Shown piece by piece: positions 47,560-56,276 of a DNA stretch of 64,000 bases. Each line of letters begins with the position of its first letter. Position 1 is the stretch's first letter. The notes below the pieces were generated by a model. It did not search any database, was not told the DNA's origin, and was given only the letters and a program-made list of their open reading frames with translations. The stretch comes from G963667075 sp963667075. GTDB taxonomy: Bacteria; Pseudomonadota; Alphaproteobacteria; Micavibrionales; Micavibrionaceae. Where the stretch lies: positions 868,001-932,000 of the forward strand of contig OY762938.1 in the NCBI GenBank assembly GCA_963667075.1. The letters run 5' to 3'. Both the position numbers and the translations under genes were made by a program.

Positions 47560-48978
47560 CTACCGTAAAATCACCGTTTGCAAACGGTCATTGCTCAGGA
47601 AAACCATTTTCCAGCCTTTTTCACCAGCGCGGTCAAGGGCTTTTTGCACATCAGACGGCGTCTTTACCTCAATATCATTCACAGACACAATAACTGTGCC
47701 AGGCTCTACCAGTCTGGCCGCCCGCGAGCCTGTTTGAACCTCAGCAATAACAAGTCCTTCTTCCGGACCACTCATGCCAAGCTCAACCATCAAGGCAGGG
47801 TTAATACAGGCGATGCTGGCACCGCTTAAAGGATTCCGGCCCTTTATCATAATTGTATCACGGGCTGGCACTTCAGGCGGTGCTATGGCTTTAATATTTA
47901 AGTGCAGGCGTTCTCCTTTCCTAAGCAGCGTCACCTCTGTTGAGTGCCCTATCGGAAGCATCGCCATACGAAAACCCAGCTCAGGCGGATCTTTGATCTC
48001 TTTTCCGTTAACAGCAATAACAACATCACCTACGTCCATACCTGCCATTTTTGCCGGACTGGCTTCGTGCAGGCTTGTAATCAGTGCGCCATATGGCCTG
48101 TCCATCCCCAAAGATTCTGCAATATCAGCACTCACCCGCTGCGACGTTAACCCCAGCCACGGACGAATAATCCCGCCATGCCGGGAAACAAGACCAGCTT
48201 TCTCTGCGGCAATAACCGTTGCCACCATTTCAGACGGTATAGAGAAGCCTATCCCTAAAGAGCCACCATCCCGTGAAAAGATCGCCGTATTAATACCAAC
48301 AACATAACCATCCATAGACACAAGAGGCCCGCCTGAATTACCAGGATTGATCGCGGCATCTGTCTGAATAAAGAAATTATAATCGTTGATATTAAGTGCT
48401 GAACGCGCCAAAGCCGATACAATACCAGACGTTACAGTCTGCCCAACCCCGAAAGGATTACCAATGGCTAGAACAAGATCGCCGACCTCCAGCGATTCAC
48501 TTGATTTCAAGGGAATGTATGGCAGCGCGGCCCCCTTCGTCTCTACACGAAGCAAAGCAAGATCAGATGGCTCATCAAGAAGACTAACCCTGGCTTTGAA
48601 CTCCCGCCCATCGGAGAGCATCACTGTAATTTCTTCAGCTTCCTTGATCACATGCGCATTCGTTATCACCAGGCCGACAGGATCAACGATAACCCCCGAC
48701 CCCAATGTATTTTCGACACGCTTGCGGGATAAATGGCCATGAGCGAATACATCATCCCTGAAAAACGGCGAGAAAAAAGGATCATCCAGAAAAGGATGGC
48801 GAGATCTTGTTGATACGGTTCGGCTTGTATATATATTGACCACAGCCGGTGCAGTCTTCTTAACCAACGGCGCATAAGATAATCTGATCTGTTCCTGACT
48901 TTCTGGCAAAGCCTTGTCCTGTGCCATTACAGGAAAGCTAAAAAACAAAACGAGAAGACCTAAAAAAACTGATTTCAT
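47560..48978 (-). CDS. Do-family periplasmic serine protease (DegP/DegQ-like)
   Basis: A 472-residue exported trypsin-like protease with a signal peptide (about 1-19, ending PVMA). The catalytic triad is His109 (TNAHVI), Asp139 (SDLALLRV) and Ser215 (GNSGGPL). Two PDZ domains follow (about 280-360 and 395-465). It degrades or chaperones damaged envelope proteins. The gene starts the block degP-rarA-crcB-rlu-asmA-atp12. Confidence 0.93.
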   Translation of the reverse strand: MKSVFLGLLVLFFSFPVMAQDKALPESQEQIRLSYAPLVKKTAPAVVNIYTSRTVSTRSRHPFLDDPFFSPFFRDDVFAHGHLSRKRVENTLGSGVIVDPVGLVITNAHVIKEAEEITVMLSDGREFKARVSLLDEPSDLALLRVETKGAALPYIPLKSSESLEVGDLVLAIGNPFGVGQTVTSGIVSALARSALNINDYNFFIQTDAAINPGNSGGPLVSMDGYVVGINTAIFSRDGGSLGIGFSIPSEMVATVIAAEKAGLVSRHGGIIRPWLGLTSQRVSADIAESLGMDRPYGALITSLHEASPAKMAGMDVGDVVIAVNGKEIKDPPELGFRMAMLPIGHSTEVTLLRKGERLHLNIKAIAPPEVPARDTIMIKGRNPLSGASIACINPALMVELGMSGPEEGLVIAEVQTGSRAARLVEPGTVIVSVNDIEVKTPSDVQKALDRAGEKGWKMVFLSNDRLQTVILR

Positions 48979-49049
48979 CTTTTTTCCGTCACGCCTTTCC
49001 TAAACTTTTTTCTTCTTTATTTTGTAATTAGGCCATGCGCCACAAAAAT

Positions 49050-49562
49050 CTAGGGTAATTCGAAGTCACTTTCTTCTTCTTTTTCAGTTTCAGTTTCCGT
49101 TTCAGCTTTAGTGTTCTGGGGTACCTTTTCATTGCTCAGGCAATCAAGCACCCATACATCATAGATCGGATGATCCATTGAAGACAAGGCAGGAGAAGAC
49201 GCAAACATCCAACCACTGAACACCCATTTGGCGTCACCGTCTGGAATATCCTCCCAAATCTGAAGGAAAGCGGCAGACTCCGGTTTTTCTATTGGCGGCG
49301 GCTCCTGACAGGTTTGCGCCTTAACATAAATATCACCAAATTTGACCGTACTGCCCACCTGCATATCAAAGGTCATGGTTCGGGCTGTAATCTTATCCAG
49401 CATACGAAGTTTGACATACGGAAACGCCTGCATCTGATGGGGCTCAGGTGCGGTTTCTTCTTCTATTACAGGTACAGAAGGCATCTCGGTGGCCAACAAG
49501 GACGACACCGGCATCATAAAGCTCAATAAAAAAGCGAGTATAAACCGTCGATTAAGGCGCAT
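49050..49562 (-). CDS. Exported DUF2155 protein
   Basis: I choose the ATG at 49562 (MRLNRRFILAFLLSFMMPVS...), which gives a signal peptide; the upstream start at 49643 would overlap mlaD far more. The 170-residue product carries the DUF2155 pattern: LRMLDKITARTMTFDMQVG, VKAQTCQEPPP, AFLQIWE, FSGWMFASSPALSSMDHPIYDVWVLDC. The C-terminal tail is very Glu-rich. DUF2155 is largely confined to alphaproteobacteria and lies with mlaD and the NDUFA12 gene. Role unknown. Confidence 0.85.
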   Translation of the reverse strand: MRLNRRFILAFLLSFMMPVSSLLATEMPSVPVIEEETAPEPHQMQAFPYVKLRMLDKITARTMTFDMQVGSTVKFGDIYVKAQTCQEPPPIEKPESAAFLQIWEDIPDGDAKWVFSGWMFASSPALSSMDHPIYDVWVLDCLSNEKVPQNTKAETETETEKEEESDFELP

Positions 49563-50016
49563 CGGCACTATTATTATTCTGCATGCTAAAAATAAACTGC
49601 CCCAAAAGCTGTTCCAGATTTTGAGGTGCTTGCGTAAATTCAATTTTGCCGCCCTGCGGGATCATTTCCTCCATCGCGCCTGGTTCAAGGGCCAGGTATT
49701 TCCCCCCCAGCAAACTCTCACTGCTGATCAAAGCCGCTGTATCTTCGGGAAGCTCAACATCACTTTTGATGCTCATGGACACGCGGGCCAGATAGGTTTC
49801 AGGATCAAGCTTAACGTCTTTGACCGTGCCAACTTTTACACCGCTGATAAGGACATCATCCCCCACAGAAAGACCGCCGATACCTGAAAAATCTGCCACG
49901 ACCTCATAGCCACTTACGGTACCGACATCTGCGGTTTTATAACTGAAAACCAGAAAAAATCCGGCAACAAACAGGACAATAGCCCCTAATACTGTTTCTA
50001 TGACACTGCGTTTCAT
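49552..50016 (-). CDS. mlaD: MlaD, periplasmic lipid-transport MCE protein
   Basis: A 154-residue protein with one N-terminal membrane anchor (MKRSVIETVLGAIVLFVAGF) and an MCE domain (VVADFSGIGGLSVGDDVLISGVKVG, LGGKYLALEPG). It forms a hexameric ring in the Mla pathway that moves phospholipids between membranes. The other mla genes are not in the window. It overlaps the DUF2155 start by 11 bases. Confidence 0.88.
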   Translation of the reverse strand: MKRSVIETVLGAIVLFVAGFFLVFSYKTADVGTVSGYEVVADFSGIGGLSVGDDVLISGVKVGTVKDVKLDPETYLARVSMSIKSDVELPEDTAALISSESLLGGKYLALEPGAMEEMIPQGGKIEFTQAPQNLEQLLGQFIFSMQNNNSADAP

Positions 50017-50050
50017 TATTTTATCCTTGTATATTCTTTACTTAATTCTG

Positions 50051-50317
50051 TTATTTCCTGTCCTCACTGCCGGGGTAATAATCCGTCTGATGATGAATCC
50101 AGCCATGCCATTCAGGCGGTATAACGGCAGGATTCGGCTCATTCTTATATATAACCCAGCGGCGATGTCTTTTTTTACCAGGTTTCGGAGAACCCTCATA
50201 ATAAACGTTCCCCAGCAGGTCCTCTCCCACTTTACAGCCCTTTATAGCAGTAAAAGCTTTCATATGCACGGGCGACCAGATACCCAATAATTTACCAAGC
50301 GATCTAAAAAGCCTCAT
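50051..50317 (-). CDS. NADH:ubiquinone oxidoreductase NDUFA12-type subunit
   Basis: An 88-residue protein with GEDLLGNVYYEG, HRRWVIYK, and IPPEWHGWIHH (Asp/Pro-Trp-His core), matching the 17.2-kDa NDUFA12/B17.2 accessory subunit of complex I. This subunit occurs in mitochondria and alphaproteobacteria, so it is good evidence for the class. It starts the minus-strand set with mlaD and DUF2155 and diverges from the RidA gene. Confidence 0.93.
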   Translation of the reverse strand: MRLFRSLGKLLGIWSPVHMKAFTAIKGCKVGEDLLGNVYYEGSPKPGKKRHRRWVIYKNEPNPAVIPPEWHGWIHHQTDYYPGSEDRK

Positions 50318-50389
50318 TTTCCTCTTTCAACGATCCGTAATCTACCTTAAAACAGAATCTTATCTCAAGCACAAAAGGATACTCCAGAT

Positions 50390-50860
50390 ATGCAAGATAT
50401 TGAAGCGCGTTTAGAAAAAATAGGTCTTACTTTACCACAACCCGGGAAAGCCGCAGCCAATTACCTTCCCTATACCATAAGCAAAGATGGCACATTATAC
50501 ATCGCAGGGCAAATTCCGTATCTCAACGGACAGGAAATGCATAAAGGCCGTTTAGGCGACACGCTTACTGTTGAACAAGGGCAGGAAGCCGCTAAAGCCT
50601 GCGCTTTGAATATTTTAGCACAAGTGAAAGAGGCCGTCGAAGGAGACTGGTCTCGGGTCAACCGCTGCCTGAAACTGGGCGGCTTTGTCAATGCCACACC
50701 TGATTTTAACGAACACCCGGCCGTTATTAACGGCGCGTCCTTTTTGATGATAGACGCCATGGGAGACGCAGGAAAACACGCAAGATTCGCCGTTGGTGTC
50801 TCAAATCTGCCCTTTGGCGTTGCAGTAGAGATTGATGCGATTTTCGATATTAAATTATAA
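50390..50860 (+). CDS. RidA/YjgF-family protein
   Basis: A 156-residue protein with LYIAGQIPYLNGQ, AAKACALNILAQVKE, VNRCLKLGGFVNATPDFNEHPAVINGAS and ARFAVGVSNLPFGVAVEIDAI. The conserved Arg and Asn-Leu-Pro-x-G patch agree with the YjgF fold. RidA proteins hydrolyse reactive enamine/imine intermediates; this is a longer subfamily member, so its substrate is uncertain. Confidence 0.88.
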   Translation: MQDIEARLEKIGLTLPQPGKAAANYLPYTISKDGTLYIAGQIPYLNGQEMHKGRLGDTLTVEQGQEAAKACALNILAQVKEAVEGDWSRVNRCLKLGGFVNATPDFNEHPAVINGASFLMIDAMGDAGKHARFAVGVSNLPFGVAVEIDAIFDIKL

Positions 50861-50872
50861 TAATATCATCCC

Positions 50873-50900
50873 TTGCATCTTGTGCATCTGATTCTATAAT
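50873..50900 (+). promoter_or_regulatory. Candidate sigma-70-type promoter
   Basis: TTGCAT (50873-50878) and a perfect TATAAT (50895-50900) are separated by 16 bases, giving a start near 50907 and a leader of about 50 bases before the outer-membrane protein gene at 50957. It lies just after the RidA gene stop. Confidence 0.5.
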
Positions 50901-50956
50901 GTCTTAAAGTGTTTCTTGTGCATAAGATTCTTTTTCTGATCGACTTGATATTTAAA

Positions 50957-51619
50957 ATGTTCAACACCGTTACCCGCCTTTTCCGGTATATCGCTCTCCT
51001 TCTCCTGATGCTCCCCGTTGTTGCTTTGGGTGCAACGGATCTGTACGCCCAGACAAGCCGCCTTTATTTCGCAGGTTACATGGGACTAAACACCACAGGC
51101 GATAACGAGTTTTCTGAAAGCTCGCAAGACTTAAAAGGTGATTTTGAGTACGACAACGCGCCAACCTTTGCAGGCGCGCTTGGCTTTCGTTTCTCCCGTA
51201 AATTCAGGGCGGAAGCTGAACTCTCTTACCGAAAGAAAGATCTCGATAAGGTTGATCTGTCCTCTTCTGGCCGCGCTAAAATTGGCGGGGAGATGAAAAC
51301 ATGGATGATGATGGTCAACGGATATTACGATTTTGACGAAATCTGGTCAACTCAACCCTACCTTACGGTTGGCTTTGGCCTTGCGCACCATGAAGGTGAA
51401 ATAGACAGCAACGGGAGCGGGCTTCTTGATTCGTCACAAGACAGCATGGGCCTCGGCTGGCAGCTCGGCGGCGGCCTGAAATACAGGGTAAACCCCGACC
51501 TCGCCCTAACCGGCGGCTACCGCTATCTCGGCTCCAGCGATATAAAATTCGATACCTACGAAATAGAATACAGCGCCCACGAATTCCGCGTCGGCCTGGA
51601 ATACGACTTCTCGTTTTAG
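50957..51619 (+). CDS. Outer-membrane beta-barrel protein
   Basis: From the ATG at 50957 the product is 220 residues with a signal peptide (to about VALGATDLYAQ). The rest alternates polar and hydrophobic residues as in an OmpA/opacity-porin 8-stranded barrel (LYFAGYMGLNTTGD, FRAEAELSYRKKD, PYLTVGFGLAHHEG, FRVGLEYDFSF). The terminal Phe is the usual BAM recognition residue. A GTG at 50909 is in frame but would precede the signal peptide with a second hydrophobic run. Confidence 0.8.
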   Translation: MFNTVTRLFRYIALLLLMLPVVALGATDLYAQTSRLYFAGYMGLNTTGDNEFSESSQDLKGDFEYDNAPTFAGALGFRFSRKFRAEAELSYRKKDLDKVDLSSSGRAKIGGEMKTWMMMVNGYYDFDEIWSTQPYLTVGFGLAHHEGEIDSNGSGLLDSSQDSMGLGWQLGGGLKYRVNPDLALTGGYRYLGSSDIKFDTYEIEYSAHEFRVGLEYDFSF

Positions 51620-51646
51620 ACTTATAGGAATGGAGACTCTATCGAA

Positions 51647-52645
51647 ATGAGAAAGAAAACATTTAAGTTCATAGACTTATTCGCAGGCATAGGCGGCATT
51701 AGGATCCCGTTTGACAAATTGGGAGGAGAATGCGTCTTTAGCTCTGAGATAGACCCCTACTGCCAAGACACTTATGAGGCAAATTTTGGTGAAAGGCCAA
51801 GCGGCGATATAACAAAGATAAATCCTAGCTGCATCCCTGACCACGATATCCTGTTAGCAGGATTCCCTTGCCAATCTTTCAGCATTATCGGCAAACAAGC
51901 AGGCTTTGCTGATACACGGGGAACCTTGTTTTTCAGCATTGAGCAAATCTTAAAAGAAAAGAAACCAAAAGCATTCTTACTAGAAAATGTTAAACAACTG
52001 TACACGCATGATAGCGGCCGAACATATAAAGTTATTCATAAAAAATTAAAAAAACTAGGCTACCACGTTCATACCCAAATTCTAAATTCCTTAGATTTCG
52101 GCATCCCTCAAAAAAGGGAGAGAACGTATATTGTGGGCTTCCTCGATCCATTAAACTTTGGCTTTCCTGTTGGAAGCAAAAGATTTGATTTATCCAAAAT
52201 TCTAGAAAATGAAGACGAAATAGACAAGCGTTATCTGGCATCAGAATATATTGTTAAAAAGCGATTAGCTGCCGTCTCGAATATTCCAGATACACCAACA
52301 ATATGGCACGAAAATAAAAGTGGAAACATATCCATGCTCCCCTATTCCTGCGCCTTAAGAGCCTCTGCCTCTTATAACTATTTATTGGTTAATGGGAAAC
52401 GGCGACTAACGGAAAGAGAAATGTTAAGACTGCAAGGTTTCCCTGACAGCTTTAAGATCGTTGTCAACTATAGCCAAACAAGAAAACAAGCCGGAAATTC
52501 TGTAACAGTCCCTGTCATAGAAGCCGTTGCAAAAAATATGTTAGACGCCATGCAAGAACCAAAGATAAATATGCCACAAGAAACTATTGAAAAACTGATA
52601 TCCATCCCCTTAAAGAAAGAACTCCTTGTTGCGGCAAGCACTTAG
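51647..52645 (+). CDS. DNA (cytosine-5-)-methyltransferase of a type II system
   Basis: A 332-residue m5C methyltransferase with motif I FIDLFAGIGGIR (about 8-19), motif IV AGFPCQSFS with catalytic Cys75, motif VI LLENVKQL, motif VIII QKRERTYIVGF, a target-recognition region (about 175-255), motif IX RRLTEREMLRLQGFPDSF and motif X KQAGNSVTVPVI. The recognition sequence cannot be deduced. The gene is visibly AT-richer than its neighbours (sampled lines about 30-40% GC against about 50%). It converges on, and overlaps by four bases, the next gene. Confidence 0.93.
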   Translation: MRKKTFKFIDLFAGIGGIRIPFDKLGGECVFSSEIDPYCQDTYEANFGERPSGDITKINPSCIPDHDILLAGFPCQSFSIIGKQAGFADTRGTLFFSIEQILKEKKPKAFLLENVKQLYTHDSGRTYKVIHKKLKKLGYHVHTQILNSLDFGIPQKRERTYIVGFLDPLNFGFPVGSKRFDLSKILENEDEIDKRYLASEYIVKKRLAAVSNIPDTPTIWHENKSGNISMLPYSCALRASASYNYLLVNGKRRLTEREMLRLQGFPDSFKIVVNYSQTRKQAGNSVTVPVIEAVAKNMLDAMQEPKINMPQETIEKLISIPLKKELLVAAST

Positions 52646-53388
52646 CAAACTTCCCTTGGAACGACCCTGTAATGTGATTCGTTAAAACCAATATTTTTTA
52701 GAATTTCTGCGGTGTCTATGTGTTTTGGCGGATCTATTTCAATATTAAGGGCATAATCAGGCACTGTCTCATGTATAGTAAATTGAGAACCATGCGGTTG
52801 CCATGTAAATTTAATCTCACCCTTTGCTGTACAGCCTATAAGATTATGGTTTTTGTTCCACGCCCAAACATACTCACTTGGATCAAAACGAATAGTAGGG
52901 ATTTCAAAAACCGTAATCTCTTTTAATTTCTCGCCCTTCATTAAAACGACTGTTCTTAGTGTCTTATATTTTTGATAAAGAGCAGCGACCCGTTCATTCC
53001 ATATGCCTATAACTAAGGCCCCAAGTTCATTTGGATCAAGAGAAGAAACATCTGAAACATCATACGAATAGGCTGGCGAATTTCGTCCCGAAATCAACCT
53101 GATTTTCTTTGCTGTAAAGGGTTTTTTATTTTTAATAGTTTTTGCGCCCCATGCTGCAGAAACTTCCGGCATTAAAATATCATCAAGCCCAACGACACTA
53201 GGAGTCCATTTTGCTCCCACCGCCTTAGCAAAAATTTTCTCCCAATCTTTCCCCTCTATATCATAGCGCCCCAAAGCAACCAAAGCAGTAATTTCACCCG
53301 CAATAGTACGAACAAACCCTTTGGGAAACTCTCCCAGAGGATAAGGTTCTTTAACAGCAGAAAAATTTCTTAATTTAGGGCCGGACAT
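52642..53388 (-). CDS. Probable type II restriction endonuclease partner
   Basis: A 248-residue protein with no signal peptide or membrane helix and the same AT-rich composition as the methyltransferase. No family was recognised. GLDD (Asp69, Asp70) followed by WGAKTIK (Lys83) could be part of a PD-(D/E)xK-like active site, and RLISGRNSPAYSYDV with KFTWQPHGSQFTIHE are distinctive blocks. The main argument is position: it converges with, and overlaps, an orphan-type m5C methyltransferase. Function is inferred. Confidence 0.55.
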   Translation of the reverse strand: MSGPKLRNFSAVKEPYPLGEFPKGFVRTIAGEITALVALGRYDIEGKDWEKIFAKAVGAKWTPSVVGLDDILMPEVSAAWGAKTIKNKKPFTAKKIRLISGRNSPAYSYDVSDVSSLDPNELGALVIGIWNERVAALYQKYKTLRTVVLMKGEKLKEITVFEIPTIRFDPSEYVWAWNKNHNLIGCTAKGEIKFTWQPHGSQFTIHETVPDYALNIEIDPPKHIDTAEILKNIGFNESHYRVVPREVC

Positions 53389-53404
53389 TATTTTTTCTCA
53401 CATA

Positions 53405-53413
53405 CCCCCCCCC
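53405..53413. repeat. Nine-base C/G homopolymer
   Basis: Nine consecutive C on the plus strand (G on the minus strand) lie between the 631-codon gene stop and the restriction-like gene. On the minus strand the tract begins with the last base of the TAG stop and ends 17 bases before the ATG at 53388. Tracts of this length are prone to slipped-strand length change. Confidence 0.85.
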
Positions 53414-55308
53414 TAACCTATAGGAAAAGGCACCGTGGGTGTTGGGTCGTTAGCCTCATGCGGATTGTTGTTTTTCATCGGATCAGGTTTTGTTGAGGCC
53501 TGTTGCTGTTTTTTCAGTTCTTCATCTGGATCTTGGATGTTTCCTGTTTCAGCATTTACCTTGAGGGAGTCAAGGCTCGCTGTTGGCCCTTTCTCTTCCA
53601 GCACTTTAGCCAAACGCCTCATCTCCGCCAGATCTTTTGTTGTTTCAACGGAATGACCAAAGGATTTTACGGCCCCCGCCAGACCATTATCAAACTCACC
53701 TAGAAGATTCCCGTTTTCTGCCCCCATTGTCAGTTTGCTGACAAAGCCTGAGCTGGCAAAAGCTGGAATAAATTGTTCAACAAATCCCATAAGCCGGCCC
53801 ATCATAGCCTCCAGCATCGGCCCAAGATTGGACATAAGCCCCTCAGCCCAAGTGGACATCCCTGCCATAAGAGAACCATAAGCACCAAAACTATCCTTCA
53901 TATAGTCTACCTTCATGCCATCCAACCCTTTTTCCTTGGCCATGCCGACAAACTCACCATTGGCGTATTTTTCAGCGACCCAGTCAAGCGGGGGTGTTTT
54001 TCCACCGAGCATACCGGCCATTTCGCCGCCCGTATTCATCATTTTGTTAAAAGCATCTTTATTGTCCCAAAGAAGCTGCCGAAGTTCCGGGTCATTTTCG
54101 AGACCGTTCAACAATTTTTGGACATTGGCAGACGGCGGCTGCCCAGCCAGTTGGTCTGTGATCAGACGCTCAGCATGTTCCATCGCAATTTCCATACGTA
54201 GCATTTCGCCGCCCTCTTGCGATAGCGCTTCTTCGAGCTTCCCTGCTTTCTGAAGATCAAGGAGTCCCTCCATAACAGACGGACTGTTCATACCGCCAAC
54301 TTGCTGAAGCTCTTTATTGTCTCCGGCAAATTTTTGAATAAGTTCTGGCCCCATTTTAACAAGGGTTCCGGTCGTTGCCTTTACTTCAGCTTCGGTGTAA
54401 CCATGCTGAAGCGCATAGCCATGCATCTTATTAAGAAAGGCCATGCTTTCACGCACCATGGGCATGGTCTGACTCATGTTATCCAATGCCTGAGCAGGGT
54501 TTTCTGCGTAATTCTTAATAAAACCAGCTAAAAGAGAATTGCCGACAGCCCCCCCCTCTAGGGCTTCAGAAGGCGCGGCCGTTGCAACAGAGAGCAGTTT
54601 TCCCTGAATGCCGCCTTCATTTGCGACAACATCCTGCTTGAATTTGTCTACCGCATCTTTGAGGTCAGGATTATCAGCCGCCACTTTTTCAACCGCTTTC
54701 ACAGCCTTGTCAACCGATGTTACGGTTGCAATAAGGTCCATACCTTCTTCTACCTGAATACCCGCATAGGACTCTGCCGGTTTTCCTGTTACCGCTTGAA
54801 GCGCTTGCGGAATCGATTCAGGACTTGCCGCCATATGCGCAAAGGAGCCTTTAAGAGCATTAGGATTACGCGCAATCGCATCCTTAAAAGCCGCCATGGT
54901 TTTTGGATCCTGAAGAGCCGGTCCCATCTTGTCGAGCAGATCACGATCTTCGATGAAAGCATCTGTAAAACTTTCCATCAACGCCGGGTTTTTGGCCATT
55001 TCAACAATGGCCCCCCCCATATGCGCGTGCTGCCCGACTTCGTGCATAAACAATGAGAAATTACCAACACCAGCCTTAAATTCATCAGGTTTAAGCGTCG
55101 TTTGACCTGACTCGGGATTGGTCTTTAAAAAATAATTATCGGCAATACCATGAAAATGCTGTTTGACAATATCTTTCGTCGTTTCAGAAAGGTTCGTATC
55201 GGCCTTTTCTGCAATAGTTTTGACCGTTTTATCTATAATCGCATCTTTACCGAGAACGTAGCCTTGAGAATATGCTAAACCTTCTCCTGCCCAATCCATA
55301 AATCCCAT
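53413..55308 (-). CDS. Large Met-rich helical protein of unknown function beside the Dot/Icm locus
   Basis: A 631-residue protein with an ATG and AAGGG nine bases upstream. No signal peptide or convincing membrane helix is present, although a moderately hydrophobic Met-rich stretch (about 480-540: GSLMAGMSTWAEGLM, LGPMLEAMMGRLMGF) could bind membranes. Most of the chain is alpha-helical with short Asn-Pro-centred units (AKNPALMESF, ARNPNALKGSF, NDPELRQLL). The C-terminal 40 residues are polar, with a Glu/Lys/Gln run and a Pro-rich end. It is last in a minus-strand run from dotO. No family was recognised. A Dot/Icm substrate or new structural part are both possible. Confidence 0.75.
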   Translation of the reverse strand: MGFMDWAGEGLAYSQGYVLGKDAIIDKTVKTIAEKADTNLSETTKDIVKQHFHGIADNYFLKTNPESGQTTLKPDEFKAGVGNFSLFMHEVGQHAHMGGAIVEMAKNPALMESFTDAFIEDRDLLDKMGPALQDPKTMAAFKDAIARNPNALKGSFAHMAASPESIPQALQAVTGKPAESYAGIQVEEGMDLIATVTSVDKAVKAVEKVAADNPDLKDAVDKFKQDVVANEGGIQGKLLSVATAAPSEALEGGAVGNSLLAGFIKNYAENPAQALDNMSQTMPMVRESMAFLNKMHGYALQHGYTEAEVKATTGTLVKMGPELIQKFAGDNKELQQVGGMNSPSVMEGLLDLQKAGKLEEALSQEGGEMLRMEIAMEHAERLITDQLAGQPPSANVQKLLNGLENDPELRQLLWDNKDAFNKMMNTGGEMAGMLGGKTPPLDWVAEKYANGEFVGMAKEKGLDGMKVDYMKDSFGAYGSLMAGMSTWAEGLMSNLGPMLEAMMGRLMGFVEQFIPAFASSGFVSKLTMGAENGNLLGEFDNGLAGAVKSFGHSVETTKDLAEMRRLAKVLEEKGPTASLDSLKVNAETGNIQDPDEELKKQQQASTKPDPMKNNNPHEANDPTPTVPFPIG

Positions 55309-55323
55309 AGTCCAATCCCTTTT

Positions 55324-55698
55324 CTACATATTAATAATGTTGTTTTCATATCGCACAACCAAAGGCACTTGTGCAATATCTGCTATGCCACCATCCTGCA
55401 TCCAGACGATATTAATTTCTTTTCCCTTGCTTAAATAAGGCCTGAAAGGCTCGTGAATTTTGTATCCAAGCCCGAATATTTTCCCGCCTTTTGTTACAAA
55501 AGTCAGCGAGTCAAAATCCATATCGTACTCAACCCATGAGATAAAATCAGGCAAAGGGCGGTTATGAAGAACAAGCACTTCCCCCTTTTCATTTACCACA
55601 AACTGCAAATCCATAGTTTTGGCCATGGAAGATAAAACAGGGGCATCAACCGGCCGCTTATATCTATCCAGAATACCTGTTGGTTCTTTTTTTTCCAA
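55324..55698 (-). CDS. Unknown 124-residue protein, TTG start
   Basis: The TTG at 55698 is chosen because GAGGAG lies nine to ten bases upstream and no ATG is nearby. The product starts MEKKEPTGILDRYKRP and is soluble, with a mix of beta strands (LQFVVNEKGEVLVLHNRPLP, SLTFVTKGGKIFGLGYKI). No family was recognised. It sits 15 bases before the 631-residue gene and 86 after the 160-residue gene, so it is likely to be in the same transcript. Confidence 0.6.
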   Translation of the reverse strand: MEKKEPTGILDRYKRPVDAPVLSSMAKTMDLQFVVNEKGEVLVLHNRPLPDFISWVEYDMDFDSLTFVTKGGKIFGLGYKIHEPFRPYLSKGKEINIVWMQDGGIADIAQVPLVVRYENNIINM

Positions 55699-55784
55699 AG
55701 TACTGTTCTCCTCACTTCAGCCACATATTCTGCATGCTCTATTATACAAAATAACGGACGGGTTCTGCAAATTTTGCGAGTATT

Positions 55785-56267
55785 TTACTTATAATCAGCC
55801 AGATTCTCCGGCAACTCCGGCGGAGAGGCCAGATCCGGTTCAGCCGCAATAACGATAGGAATGGTTTTGTTATACTGCTGTATCTTCTCCATATCCTCTG
55901 CCGGATGAACTCTTTCTCTGTTAATTTTCACCGATTCCAGAAAAAGCGTATCCCTCTCAAACGTGCACTCCGCAAAATCCAGTATCTGCTCTCCGAAAGA
56001 ACCTATCCTTTTATAATAGGTTCGGACAACCGGCAAAAAGGTCTGCAGCTCCACAGTTTCCTCGGCTGAAACAAACTCGAGAAACTGCGGATACATGACG
56101 TTCATTTCTACATAAGTCTTGCAAATGCCATAACGAATGGTCTGGTAATACGGAATCATAAGCCAGATAAAGCAGGCAAGTATAATGCTCAAAAACCCTA
56201 ACGCGATCTTTATATAGGGAAAATGTTTTTTCCTTCGTTTTTTGCCAACCATCATACGTTTTTGCAT
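55785..56267 (-). CDS. Unknown 160-residue membrane-anchored protein after dotO
   Basis: The ATG at 56267 follows the dotO stop by nine bases, and AGGGG overlaps the dotO end. A strongly basic N-terminus (KRMMVGKKRRKK) precedes one membrane helix (about 21-43), so the rest, about 115 residues, should face the periplasm. That part is compact, with ETVELQTFLPVVRTYYKRIGSF. Its coupling to dotO suggests a secretion-machine role, but it matches no Dot/Icm part I know. Confidence 0.65.
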   Translation of the reverse strand: MQKRMMVGKKRRKKHFPYIKIALGFLSIILACFIWLMIPYYQTIRYGICKTYVEMNVMYPQFLEFVSAEETVELQTFLPVVRTYYKRIGSFGEQILDFAECTFERDTLFLESVKINRERVHPAEDMEKIQQYNKTIPIVIAAEPDLASPPELPENLADYK

Positions 56268-56276
56268 GATAATCCC

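Noticed and set aside
55027..55044. HEVGQH in the 631-residue protein as a zinc protease site
   Set aside because: The spacing is HExxxH, one residue too long for the HExxH motif, and no third ligand is apparent.
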